The notes beneath the pieces were generated by a model. The model worked only from the letters and a program-made list of their open reading frames with translations. It did no database searches and was not told the origin of the DNA. A stretch of 64,000 nt of DNA, from NCBI GenBank assembly GCA_040905045.1, contig JBBDSH010000050.1, forward strand, positions 1 through 64,000. The letters are read 5' to 3'. Source of the stretch: JBBDSH01 sp040905045. Lineage in GTDB: Bacteria > Pseudomonadota > Gammaproteobacteria > Eutrophobiales > Eutrophobiaceae. The position numbers were made by a program, and so were the translations under genes. Below, in pieces: positions 34,514 through 41,836 of the stretch. Each line of letters starts with the position of its first letter. Position 1 is the first letter of the stretch.

Positions 34514-36618
34514 TATCCGAGACTCCGTTTCACGCTGCCGGGATTGCGGCCGATGGTATTGAGGATCACTTCCTCGCCGGACGCGGAATTCATCGCATCG
34601 GCGATCGCCTGTGGATCAATCGCGTTGACGATGCGCACGTTGCTGCCGCCGCCGCCCGCGCCGCCGTTGAACCGATGGCGCGGATCCTCGCGCGTGATCA
34701 CTTCCTCGCCACGCTGCAGGATCGCCGGCACCTCATCCGAGCTGAGGCCCAGCGCGCCGCCGCCGTGAAAACGCGGTGCGCTGATGAACGCCGCCGGGCT
34801 GACGCCGCGCTTACTGCCGCCGCCGGGGACGGCAATGCCGCCCTCGTGTAAAAAGCTGGAAAAGAACCCGGCCAGCCCGCCCTCACTGGACGGAAAGATA
34901 CGCTCGAGGATCGCCGCCGCCGCCGCTTCCGCAATCATGCGCCGCATGGCGTTGGCGAAGCCCAGGACCATGCCCTCCAATCCCTCGTCAAAAGGATCGA
35001 ACAGAAAGTCGGCGAACTCGCTCTGCAGGTTGCGCGCACCCTGCACGGCGAACTCGCTCATCTCCTCGCCGGATTCCTCAGCGGCTTCCTGTAACTGAAA
35101 CAGCTCCGCCACCAGGGCGCGCACGGCTTCGCGTTGTTCGTCGGTGGCGTCGGCCGATAGGCGATCTACCGCAATGGCTTGCTGACGTTCCAGCGTTGAC
35201 ATGCGCTCCAGTTCAATCTTGCGTTCCAGGTCTGCTATCAGCTGCGTATCAGCCTCGCGGTTTTCTTCCAGTGCGCGACGCCGCTCGGCCTCGGCTTCGG
35301 CCTGGGCGCGCGTGGCCTTGGCGTCGTCACGCTTTGCCTGGACCCGCTCCTCGGTCGATCCGTCGGCGGAACTATCCAGCGCATCGTCGACCCTGCCAAG
35401 CAACGCGTCGATTTGCTGCGACGGCAATGCATCATTCATTAGCCCGGACAGGCCGTTGGAAAAGTCCTCACGCAGCCGCGAGACCCGTTCCCGGCTGGCG
35501 CGTGCCGCTTCGCTGAGGCTGTCAAGGAGTGGACTGTTGTCGAGCAGGCCCGGGTCGAACAGCGGGATGTTCACGCCCGGAATACGGTTAAACGCGCGGA
35601 TCGCGAAGTTGGCCCCCTCGCTGGCTCGCCTGTCAATCGCGGCGAATGCCTGGGCGGCAGTGTCGAGCAAAGTCAGCAGAGTTGATGCGAAGCCGGACAA
35701 CACCAGATTGGCCCCGGTGATGCCGGTGGCTATGACCTTGACGCCGTTGGCCATGATCGCGCCGAAGCGGATGCCGGCACGCAGCCCGGAGACCACCGTG
35801 TCGCTGAACGACTTCGCCGTGCCGGCCGACTCCTCGAACGATGTCTTCAACAACGACTGGACGGTGTTCGCGAACGCCTTGAGGAAATCGAACAAGCCTT
35901 CGTCCATGACCGCAGCGCGGAATTGGAACCAGAGATCGGACAACATGGACATCGCGCCGTCCCAGGTCTGGGCCATTTGTTCGGTCGCGCCCCGAATGGT
36001 GTTGGTGGCCGAGCCCGAACCGAACCACATATCGAAGATGTGTTGACGCGTTTCCTCGGCCGTGGTGGCAACGCCGGCCTCGAAGCCGAGCATCGCGGAC
36101 ACGCCCCGCTCCCGGAATAATTCAGCACTGTTAATGCCGCTGCCCAGGGCTCGCTGAATATTTTGGGCCGTCTCCTGGAACGACAGGCCGCTGACAACGG
36201 CAATATCGCCGGTGATCTGCAGCAGCTTGTTCAGCTCTTCGACGTCATCCGCGACCGTTAACAGCAACGGAGACGACTCGACGATCTCCTGGAATTGAAA
36301 CGGTACCCGCCCGGCGAACTCGCGCATGATATCGAATGCGCGGTTGGCATCCTGAACCGAACCGGTTAATGCCTCAAGCCGTATCCGAGTGGTTTCGATC
36401 GTGCGGCCCACATCGAGAAAACTGCGGGCAAGGAGACCCACGCCCAATGTGGCAAAGGCGCCGCGAAGAGAGAATACGGCATCATTGACGCGTGACAAGG
36501 CTCGGCGGGCGCCGCGACCGAAAGTGCGTATATCGCCGATGGCGGAATTGACCGCGCGCTTCAGCCCGCGCGCGTCGCCGCGTATCAGAAGTCGTAGGAT
36601 TTCCCGGCTGTTTGCCAT
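34513..36618 (-). CDS. Tape measure protein
   Basis: A 701-aa protein that should set tail length. The N-terminal region has TMP-type sequence (RAFDIMREFAGRVPFQFQEIVESSPLLLTVADDVEELNKLL). The middle has hydrophobic helices (about 255-330), and residues about 400-530 form an Ala/Glu/Arg-rich coiled coil (RAQAEAEAERRRALEENREAD). It follows the two tail-chaperone frames, the classic siphophage order. Confidence 0.9.
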   Translation of the reverse strand: MANSREILRLLIRGDARGLKRAVNSAIGDIRTFGRGARRALSRVNDAVFSLRGAFATLGVGLLARSFLDVGRTIETTRIRLEALTGSVQDANRAFDIMREFAGRVPFQFQEIVESSPLLLTVADDVEELNKLLQITGDIAVVSGLSFQETAQNIQRALGSGINSAELFRERGVSAMLGFEAGVATTAEETRQHIFDMWFGSGSATNTIRGATEQMAQTWDGAMSMLSDLWFQFRAAVMDEGLFDFLKAFANTVQSLLKTSFEESAGTAKSFSDTVVSGLRAGIRFGAIMANGVKVIATGITGANLVLSGFASTLLTLLDTAAQAFAAIDRRASEGANFAIRAFNRIPGVNIPLFDPGLLDNSPLLDSLSEAARASRERVSRLREDFSNGLSGLMNDALPSQQIDALLGRVDDALDSSADGSTEERVQAKRDDAKATRAQAEAEAERRRALEENREADTQLIADLERKIELERMSTLERQQAIAVDRLSADATDEQREAVRALVAELFQLQEAAEESGEEMSEFAVQGARNLQSEFADFLFDPFDEGLEGMVLGFANAMRRMIAEAAAAAILERIFPSSEGGLAGFFSSFLHEGGIAVPGGGSKRGVSPAAFISAPRFHGGGALGLSSDEVPAILQRGEEVITREDPRHRFNGGAGGGGSNVRIVNAIDPQAIADAMNSASGEEVILNTIGRNPGSVKRSLG

Positions 36619-36953
36619 CAGTCTTGTCGCAATTTACGCACGCTTTGAGCGGCCTTTTGGCCGCCGTTGAATCCGGTATGAATGTCCTCGATCCGTTCGG
36701 CTCGCGCCTGGCGCTCCCTGCGCAGCGCGTGCTTATAGAAGAGCGTCAACTGCCGTCGCGTATAGGTTTTGATCGTCGGCCAGTCATGGCCGTGATCAAC
36801 CAGCGCAGCGCAGATCTCGCCCCAGCCGGCCCGGCGGGCTTCCCCTCCAGGGCGGACGCCAGGCTGAGGCGGCGGGCGAAAAAACCGCGCATCACCCGCC
36901 AGAAGGCCAGTTGGTACAATCTGCCCTGATCGTCCTTCAGCGACATTAACCAT
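36618..36953 (-). CDS. Tail assembly chaperone, frameshift-extension frame
   Basis: A 111-aa open frame in the -1 frame relative to the upstream chaperone gene, overlapping it by 208 bases. A slippery T-TTT-TTC on the minus strand (36878-36884) lies in the overlap. A -1 slip there would fuse the upstream product to RPPPQPGVRPGGEARRAGWGE and the downstream helices (YTRRQLTLFYKHALRRERQARAERIEDIHTG). This mirrors the lambda G/GT scheme. The first residues of the independent frame are probably not translated. Confidence 0.75.
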   Translation of the reverse strand: MVNVAEGRSGQIVPTGLLAGDARFFRPPPQPGVRPGGEARRAGWGEICAALVDHGHDWPTIKTYTRRQLTLFYKHALRRERQARAERIEDIHTGFNGGQKAAQSVRKLRQD

Positions 36954-37219
36954 TCCTTATCCACATCGCCGCAGAACGCCATAAAATCCAGCAGCGTATC
37001 CTTGTTGGCGACGTCGAGGCTCATGCACGTATCGATGAAAGATTCATGGCCCTCGCTGGCAGCCTCGCCGAGATCATGGATCACGGGCTTGAGAGGCCCT
37101 TCCCACTCCAGCGCCTGCAGCCAGGACGGTTCCCGGATCGTGACCTCGCGCCCGCCGACGGTGATCGTCAGTTCGGGCGCGAGGATCTCCAGATCGTTCG
37201 CGTGCTTGTTGGCCGGCAT
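36746..37219 (-). CDS. Tail assembly chaperone (G-like)
   Basis: A 157-aa acidic protein (ELTITVGGREVTIREPSWLQALEWEGPLKP) located between the tail tube and the tape measure. In lambda the equivalent binds the tape measure and directs tail-tube polymerisation. It contains the slippery site at 36878-36884 that can send ribosomes into the 36618-36953 frame. Confidence 0.8.
   Translation of the reverse strand: MPANKHANDLEILAPELTITVGGREVTIREPSWLQALEWEGPLKPVIHDLGEAASEGHESFIDTCMSLDVANKDTLLDFMAFCGDVDKEWLMSLKDDQGRLYQLAFWRVMRGFFARRLSLASALEGKPAGPAGARSALRWLITAMTGRRSKPIRDGS
36878..36884 (-). other. Predicted -1 ribosomal frameshift site
   Basis: T-TTT-TTC in the zero frame of the chaperone gene fits the X-XXY-YYZ rule, and the -1 frame is open from there to 36618. 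Confidence 0.65.
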
Positions 37220-37983
37220 CAGGACTGCGGCTGGCTCAGATCGATGATCCGCCCGGTGCGGCCCAGTGTGTCATTGCCTGCTTTCGTATCGTCATCGAAG
37301 GCCACGGCGTTCATGCTGAGCTGGCCGTGCGCCTCGTTGATCAGCGAGAGCGTCTCCACCGGGTCGAACTTCACCTTGTAGAGTTCCACCAGCACCGGCT
37401 TGTCGCCGTCGGCCGTGTTGATGCCTTGCAGGCGCACCCAACGGATCGGCGGCTGGCCGGCGAACATGGCGATGTTGATGCCGCCGGCGTAGTCGTAGTC
37501 GGCCACCAGCGGTTGCGTGAACGTGGACAAGTCCAGGAACTTGATGGTGCCGTGCTCGGCGCTCTGAATTTCGTAGTGTGTATCCTCGGTCAGGGCGGCG
37601 GCGGCATTGTCCTCGAGCACAAGATTGGAAATGTTCTGCTGCTGCAGCGCCACCAGGTCGCCGTCCTCCAGCCCGGAGGGCAGTGCCTCGTCGGTGACCG
37701 AGCCGGCCGCGATGGCCGCCGGCGTGCCGTACAGGGCGAGGCCAAGATTCAGCGTGCTGAAGTCGTTCAGCACCAGCGACAGGTTCACGTCCTGGCCGGT
37801 GATGATCTCCGAGCGCAGCCGGCGACGGCCGGACTGGGATTCGTACTGCTGATCCTTGTTCACGCCCAGGCTGAGATCGAACGTCGGCGCGACGCCGATA
37901 TCGCGAAAGGCCTTGGCGTTGCCGTTGGCGTCGCGCTCGGCGAGGAGCACGTGGCCCTGGAAACTGAATTGTTTCATATCCAT
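37219..37983 (-). CDS. Major tail tube protein
   Basis: A 254-aa beta-rich protein (FSFQGHVLLAERDANGNAKAFRDIGVAPTFDLSLG, GTIKFLDLSTFTQPLVADYDYAGG) of the phage tail-tube type. Its position two genes before the tape measure and its size support this. It would polymerise into the tail shaft. Confidence 0.82.
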   Translation of the reverse strand: MDMKQFSFQGHVLLAERDANGNAKAFRDIGVAPTFDLSLGVNKDQQYESQSGRRRLRSEIITGQDVNLSLVLNDFSTLNLGLALYGTPAAIAAGSVTDEALPSGLEDGDLVALQQQNISNLVLEDNAAAALTEDTHYEIQSAEHGTIKFLDLSTFTQPLVADYDYAGGINIAMFAGQPPIRWVRLQGINTADGDKPVLVELYKVKFDPVETLSLINEAHGQLSMNAVAFDDDTKAGNDTLGRTGRIIDLSQPQS

Positions 37984-37994
37984 GATCGCTTACC

Positions 37995-38222
37995 TCACTT
38001 GTCGTTATCGTTGTTGCCGGCAGGCTTGTCGGCGTCGTTACTGCCGACGGACTTCAGCGGCGCTTTGCTGCCGCCGGAGACTTTCTCGCCGCGCTCTTTT
38101 TTCACCAGGCGATCCGCCGCGCCCGGGCTCACTTCGATCACATCGTTCACCGGGCAGGGCTTGCCGCGATGGCGGTGGCCCTCGGCGGTGATGCGCACTT
38201 TCACTTTCTCATCGGCTTTCAT
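37995..38222 (-). CDS. Small phage protein (DUF7210-like)
   Basis: A 75-aa protein, KVKVRITAEGHRHRGKPCPVNDVIEVSPGAADRLVKK with a charged tail. It shares its fold pattern with the N-terminus of the 40009-40323 product. It lies between the tail terminator and the tail tube genes; role unknown. Confidence 0.7.
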   Translation of the reverse strand: MKADEKVKVRITAEGHRHRGKPCPVNDVIEVSPGAADRLVKKERGEKVSGGSKAPLKSVGSNDADKPAGNNDNDK

Positions 38223-38235
38223 GGTCTCGTTCTCC

Positions 38236-38670
38236 TCATGTAAAAACGCGTGTCGTAAACAGCAGCGGGAAATAGGCGTAGCCCTTGTCGTACGCCGGCC
38301 CCGGCGCGCTGCCGCGCCGCATGGCCCGATAGCCTTTCTTCGGCGTCCAGCCGGCGAAGGCGGTGATCGTCGCCAGGATCAGCGGGCTCGCCTCCTGCCG
38401 TGCCGACGCCCCGCCGCGAATGTTGCGCACATTGCGCACCGCCACCACCAGGCCCCAGCGTTGATCAATCACCTGCGAGCCGCTGTCGCGGCTGCCGCCT
38501 TCGCCGGTGAGCACATCGTCGCCGTCGTAGAAGACGATCCCCGCCGGCGCCGGCTGTTTCACCTCGCCGATGTCGTCCAGATCCGCGATGCTGATCACGT
38601 TCTTGATATCGGGCACCTCGTCTTGCCATCGCTGCACGATCAGCGGCTCCAGTTCCAGGTATTCATCCAC
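38236..38670 (-). CDS. Probable tail terminator (Gp37-like)
   Basis: A 144-aa protein whose start (LELEPLIVQRWQDEVPDIKNVISIADLDD) and position between the gpG-like gene and the tail tube suit the Gp37/tail-terminator family, which caps the tail tube and joins it to the head. It overlaps the gpG-like gene by 8 bases. Confidence 0.7.
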   Translation of the reverse strand: MDEYLELEPLIVQRWQDEVPDIKNVISIADLDDIGEVKQPAPAGIVFYDGDDVLTGEGGSRDSGSQVIDQRWGLVVAVRNVRNIRGGASARQEASPLILATITAFAGWTPKKGYRAMRRGSAPGPAYDKGYAYFPLLFTTRVFT

Positions 38671-39175
38671 GTGCGAAGTGCCTCTCGATCACACGGAACA
38701 CATCGCCGCGCCAGTCGTCCGGCAGGCCGGCGTCCGGAATTTGTTTGCGTGCCGGAATGGTCACCTGCTTCGCCGCGCGGATCTCGCCGCCCACCGGGAA
38801 CAGCAACACGCCGTCGGGGTTGCGCGGTTTGATCGTCGCGCCGAAGTGATGGATAGCGGCGAGCGAAAACCGTCCGCCGGCGCTGCTCACCGTGCGGTTG
38901 TTCATGATCTCCACCTGGTCGCCGCTGGCCCGGTAATCCCAGGCGTCGCGCAGGTTGCCGCGATCGCGCAGCGCCTTGCCGCGCCGTGTCTTCAGCGGCT
39001 CCCAAGCGCGGCCGTAAGGATCGGTCTGCGTGCGGTAGCCCAGCTGGATGCGTGACTTCAATACGCGGCCGACGGAATTGAACGCCGGCGTCATGTCCGC
39101 GCCGCGCCGCTGCAGGCGCCGCAGCGCGGCCATCACTTGTCTGTCATCGATGCGAATATCGCCGACCGGCATCAA
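38663..39175 (-). CDS. Phage virion morphogenesis protein (Mu gpG-like)
   Basis: A 170-aa protein with the family pattern LKSRIQLGYRTQTDPYGRAWEPLKTRRGKALRDRGNLRDAW followed by AAIHHFGATIKPRNPDGVLLFPV. Mu gpG and P2 gpS relatives act in tail completion or head-tail joining. It overlaps the gp36-like gene by 4 bases. Confidence 0.88.
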   Translation of the reverse strand: MMPVGDIRIDDRQVMAALRRLQRRGADMTPAFNSVGRVLKSRIQLGYRTQTDPYGRAWEPLKTRRGKALRDRGNLRDAWDYRASGDQVEIMNNRTVSSAGGRFSLAAIHHFGATIKPRNPDGVLLFPVGGEIRAAKQVTIPARKQIPDAGLPDDWRGDVFRVIERHFARG

Positions 39176-39591
39176 GAAAAGTCCTTCAGATCGTCGCGCG
39201 TGAAAATGGGATCGTGCGTTTTCGTCTGCACATCACCCGCGCCCTGGCCGGCGGGCAGATCGGAAAGGCCCAGCGCCACCTTGCCGTCCCGGATGCCTTC
39301 CAGCAGCTTGACGGCGTCCTTGTAGCGGTTGCGGATATCTTCCGGCGCGGAGTCGTCGTACAGATGCCAGCGCGCGATGTCGGCGGCGATGCGCTTGATG
39401 ACGCGCGGTGTTTCCGGCAGCGGCAGAGAATAGCGCACGGCCAGGTAGGAATCGATCTCCGAGTCGGCGTCGGTTAACGCCTGGTCCAGCACGTCATCGA
39501 CAATCGCGCCGGCGCTGCCGTCGCGATCAGTGAGCTGGATCAGTTCCGGCTCGCCGAAGCGATCGATCATTTCCTGTTTCGTCGTGTACAA
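39172..39591 (-). CDS. DUF1320 / Mu gp36-like head-tail connector protein
   Basis: A 139-aa protein (MYTTKQEMIDRFGEPELIQLTDRDG, ADSEIDSYLAVRYSLPLPETPRVIKRIAADIARWHLY), a clear match to the Mu gp36/DUF1320 pattern. It is thought to be part of the head-tail connector. Confidence 0.9.
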   Translation of the reverse strand: MYTTKQEMIDRFGEPELIQLTDRDGSAGAIVDDVLDQALTDADSEIDSYLAVRYSLPLPETPRVIKRIAADIARWHLYDDSAPEDIRNRYKDAVKLLEGIRDGKVALGLSDLPAGQGAGDVQTKTHDPIFTRDDLKDFS

Positions 39592-39595
39592 ACGA

Positions 39596-39835
39596 TTACT
39601 CCGTAATGTGACGGACGCCGCGCATCACGGCGTCTTCAACGTGCGTCTTTGCCAGGGACAGCTCGCGCGAGTTACCCATCGAATCCAGGAATTGCCACAG
39701 ATCCCGGCCCATATCTTTCAGGGTCGCCATCTGATCCTTCTCCTGCTGCGTGAGAACGCGGTACTCATGCCGCATGACGTTGTTGATCGTGCGTTCGTCG
39801 CTGCTGCTGTTGACGCTGTCGTTATCGCCTTTCAC
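39596..39835 (-). CDS. Acb2-like (DUF7681) small helical protein, candidate anti-CBASS factor
   Basis: A 79-aa protein starting at GTG with an AGGAG site 7 bases upstream. The region EYRVLTQQEKDQMATLKDMG followed by LWQFLDSM, SRELSLAKTHVEDAV and VRHIT follows the pattern RxLTxxE...K.xG..L...ldxl..SREl.lAkThlExAvM..V.hiT that I associate with the Acb2/Tad1-hairpin family. Known members are phage sponges that bind cyclic oligonucleotides and block CBASS immunity. In B3-like Mu phages such genes also sit in the capsid region. The call rests on pattern recall; the family also has members with no tested activity. Confidence 0.65.
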   Translation of the reverse strand: MKGDNDSVNSSSDERTINNVMRHEYRVLTQQEKDQMATLKDMGRDLWQFLDSMGNSRELSLAKTHVEDAVMRGVRHITE

Positions 39836-39854
39836 TTTTCCGCTCCTGAATGTT

Positions 39855-39930
39855 TGGTTGCGGGGGCAGGACTCGAACCTGCGACCTGCGGCTTATGAGA
39901 CCGCCGAGCTACCAGCTGCTCCACCCCGCA
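39855..39930 (-). tRNA. Prophage-encoded tRNA-Met (CAU)
   Basis: A 76-nt cloverleaf with encoded CCA: acceptor TGCGGGG/CCCCGCA, D-arm GAGC AGCTGGTA GCTC, anticodon loop CTCATAA, T-arm GCAGG TTCGAGT CCTGC. The D-arm and variable loop resemble initiator tRNA. However, position 1:72 is a U-A pair, and the anticodon stem lacks the three G:C pairs of initiators, so it may serve elongation. An Ile(CAU) identity by lysidine cannot be excluded. Confidence 0.92.
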
Positions 39931-39932
39931 AT

Positions 39933-39977
39933 AAAAAACCCCGCTCACTCCCGCCCGGCGGCGGGAGGGCGGGGCTT
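39933..39977 (-). terminator. Intrinsic terminator within the late operon
   Basis: On the minus strand, CCCCGC...CTCCCGCC and GGGCGGGAG...GCGGGG form a long GC-rich stem followed by T6. It lies between the capsid module and the tRNA, so it would reduce tail-gene expression relative to capsid unless read through. Confidence 0.85.
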
Positions 39978-40008
39978 ATTACCGTCGCTCACTCGCTTGG
40001 TAAATTCT

Positions 40009-40323
40009 TTACTCGCCGCCGCTTCCGTCCTGCAGTTCGCTCAGTCGCTCGAGCGCTGCCTCGGATACCGTCTTGCGCGTATCCTCAGTCAATTCCTGCA
40101 GCCGCTCGACATCGTCCATTTCGGCGATCTCGGCAATCAACTCAGCGGCAGTCGGAGTCTTGCCCGCTTCGGGCTTTTTGTCCTCCGCCGTCACCGGCCG
40201 CAGCACCGGGCGCGGCTTATGATTGACCAGCGGCTCGGCCTGGCGCGGACTCATTTCAACTTCCGTGTTTGCCGGGATGCGTTTGCCGTCACGGCGGATG
40301 CCTGTCAGCGTCACGTACTTCAT
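40009..40323 (-). CDS. Small phage head-region protein
   Basis: A 104-aa protein. The N-terminal part (VTLTGIRRDGKRIPANTEVEMSPRQAEPLV) resembles the 37995-38222 product. The C-terminal half is an acidic helix-rich segment. It follows the major capsid gene by 2 bases; role unknown. Confidence 0.75.
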   Translation of the reverse strand: MKYVTLTGIRRDGKRIPANTEVEMSPRQAEPLVNHKPRPVLRPVTAEDKKPEAGKTPTAAELIAEIAEMDDVERLQELTEDTRKTVSEAALERLSELQDGSGGE

Positions 40324-40325
40324 GA

Positions 40326-41381
40326 TCAGGCGACCAGGTCCTGGATGAGGAAGCCCGCGTCCTTACCGACGATCTCCGGACTGCGCTCCAGCGTCGTCGG
40401 GTAGATCCAGGACTTCGCGTTGCGATCCTGGTAAGGCTCCTCGACGATGGGATGGCCTTCCATCATGTACGTGTAGCCGTAGCTGGGTTCCTCGTTGGAG
40501 CTGGCGTTGGCCGGCACGTAAGCCAGCAGCGCAAAGTCGCCCCAGACATCGACCATCGTTTCGTTGTCGTCGTCCCAGTAGATCTCCTGACCGATGGCCA
40601 GGCGCTCCACCTGGAAGTAGCGCATCAGCATCTCCGCCGTGATGGAATCCGCCGAGGTGTACTTGAACTGTTCCTTGATGGTCGGATGCTCGGCGGCGGC
40701 GTTGAACACCGTCTGCCCCAGCATCAGCGTGTTCGGATTGACACCGATGGAACTGCGGATCACTTCCTTGTAGTCGCGGATCTGCTGGCCGGGATTCGAG
40801 CCGTCGTCGCTCCACTGATCGGTGCCGGTCAATGTGTCCACGTGACTGGCGTCGTAGTTGTTCGAGTCCAGCGCCACCTCGGCGGCGTCGATCTCCAGGC
40901 CGCGTTCGATGATGCTCATCACCGTGCGCACCGCGCGTGATCCCATGTCCACACCGGGCACGCGACTGGCGTCGCGCTGATGCTCGAACGGCACCTTGCC
41001 TTCCAGCGAATCCTGGACAAGAGCAAAGGGCTTGCCGAGATAGCCGAGCTGCACGCGCAGCGTGTTCGCGCCCGGCGTGCGCCGCATGTTGTAGCGCCGG
41101 AACGCCTCCTTGCCGAACTCGATGATCTGCCCGCCGCTCACCTGTACCGGCACGCGCGGGAACAGCATATTCGCGATCCGGTTCGGGTCGCGGTAGCCGC
41201 GCGCCACATTGGAGAGGATGGGATCGATCACCCGCACCTGGCCTGGTGACATCTGGCCGACGGCCAGAAGGCCCAGGCTGGCGGTGGTCGGGTCCAGCAT
41301 CGGGTCACCCGGCCCGGTACCGAACATCAGGGCCGCCACGGCAAGCGCGGCGAAGAAGCTGTATTTGATGGCTGCGTTCAT
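40326..41381 (-). CDS. Major capsid protein
   Basis: A 351-aa GpE-like major head protein (VRVIDPILSNVARGYRDPNRIANMLFPRVPV, LMLGQTVFNAAAEHPTIKEQFKYTSADSITAEML). It would form the HK97-fold shell. The first 25 residues (AAIKYSFFAALAVAALMFG) are unusually hydrophobic for a capsid protein, so the true start may be a later Met (for example Met43, MSPGQVRVIDP) or the segment may be processed by the protease. Confidence 0.88.
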   Translation of the reverse strand: MNAAIKYSFFAALAVAALMFGTGPGDPMLDPTTASLGLLAVGQMSPGQVRVIDPILSNVARGYRDPNRIANMLFPRVPVQVSGGQIIEFGKEAFRRYNMRRTPGANTLRVQLGYLGKPFALVQDSLEGKVPFEHQRDASRVPGVDMGSRAVRTVMSIIERGLEIDAAEVALDSNNYDASHVDTLTGTDQWSDDGSNPGQQIRDYKEVIRSSIGVNPNTLMLGQTVFNAAAEHPTIKEQFKYTSADSITAEMLMRYFQVERLAIGQEIYWDDDNETMVDVWGDFALLAYVPANASSNEEPSYGYTYMMEGHPIVEEPYQDRNAKSWIYPTTLERSPEIVGKDAGFLIQDLVA

Positions 41382-41423
41382 GGTCTTTATCGCTCCGTTA
41401 AATGACTTTTATGCCGATGCGGA

Positions 41424-41834
41424 TCAGCGGATGACGCCGCGGATTTCCCCGGCGCCGGCGGAATCTTCCCGGGCCTCGCCGAAGATCGTCTCCGGTGTGA
41501 CCGAGCCTTCCAGGATCTCGCCGTTGGCGGCGGTGGATGTCACGGCGGTACCGCCGGCCGCGATGGCCAGATTCGACGCGGCCACAACGCGGCCCTCGGC
41601 GTCCACCGTTAGCGGGTCGCCCTTGCTGAACGCGCCGCCGGTCTCGAACGGGATTACGCCGCGCATGTTGACGGTGAGGTCCTCGCCGTCGGCCGCAGGG
41701 GGGGGGGCGGCGCCGGCGAAACGCTGGCCGGCGACGGACGCCTGGGCGCCGTCGTAACCGACGGCGCGGTATTGGGTCACCGCGCCGGAGGCGGTGAAGG
41801 TCAGTGCAAGCTGGATCAGTTCCTCGCGCGACAT
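41424..41834 (-). CDS. Capsid decoration/stabilising protein (DUF2190-like)
   Basis: A 136-aa protein with the DUF2190 pattern (TASGAVTQYRAVGYDG, GVIPFETGGAFSKGDPLTVDAEGRVVAA). It lies between protease and capsid genes, the usual place of head decoration proteins. A run of ten G (41698-41707) encodes a PPP stretch in a loop; the frame is intact as read. Confidence 0.82.
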   Translation of the reverse strand: MSREELIQLALTFTASGAVTQYRAVGYDGAQASVAGQRFAGAAPPPAADGEDLTVNMRGVIPFETGGAFSKGDPLTVDAEGRVVAASNLAIAAGGTAVTSTAANGEILEGSVTPETIFGEAREDSAGAGEIRGVIR

Positions 41835-41836
41835 AA

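Noticed and set aside
39750..39930. Small plus-strand frames reading LRGQDSNLRPAAY-like or AGLEPATCGL-like peptides
   Set aside because: These peptides are the well-known translation artefact of a tRNA gene read on the wrong strand.
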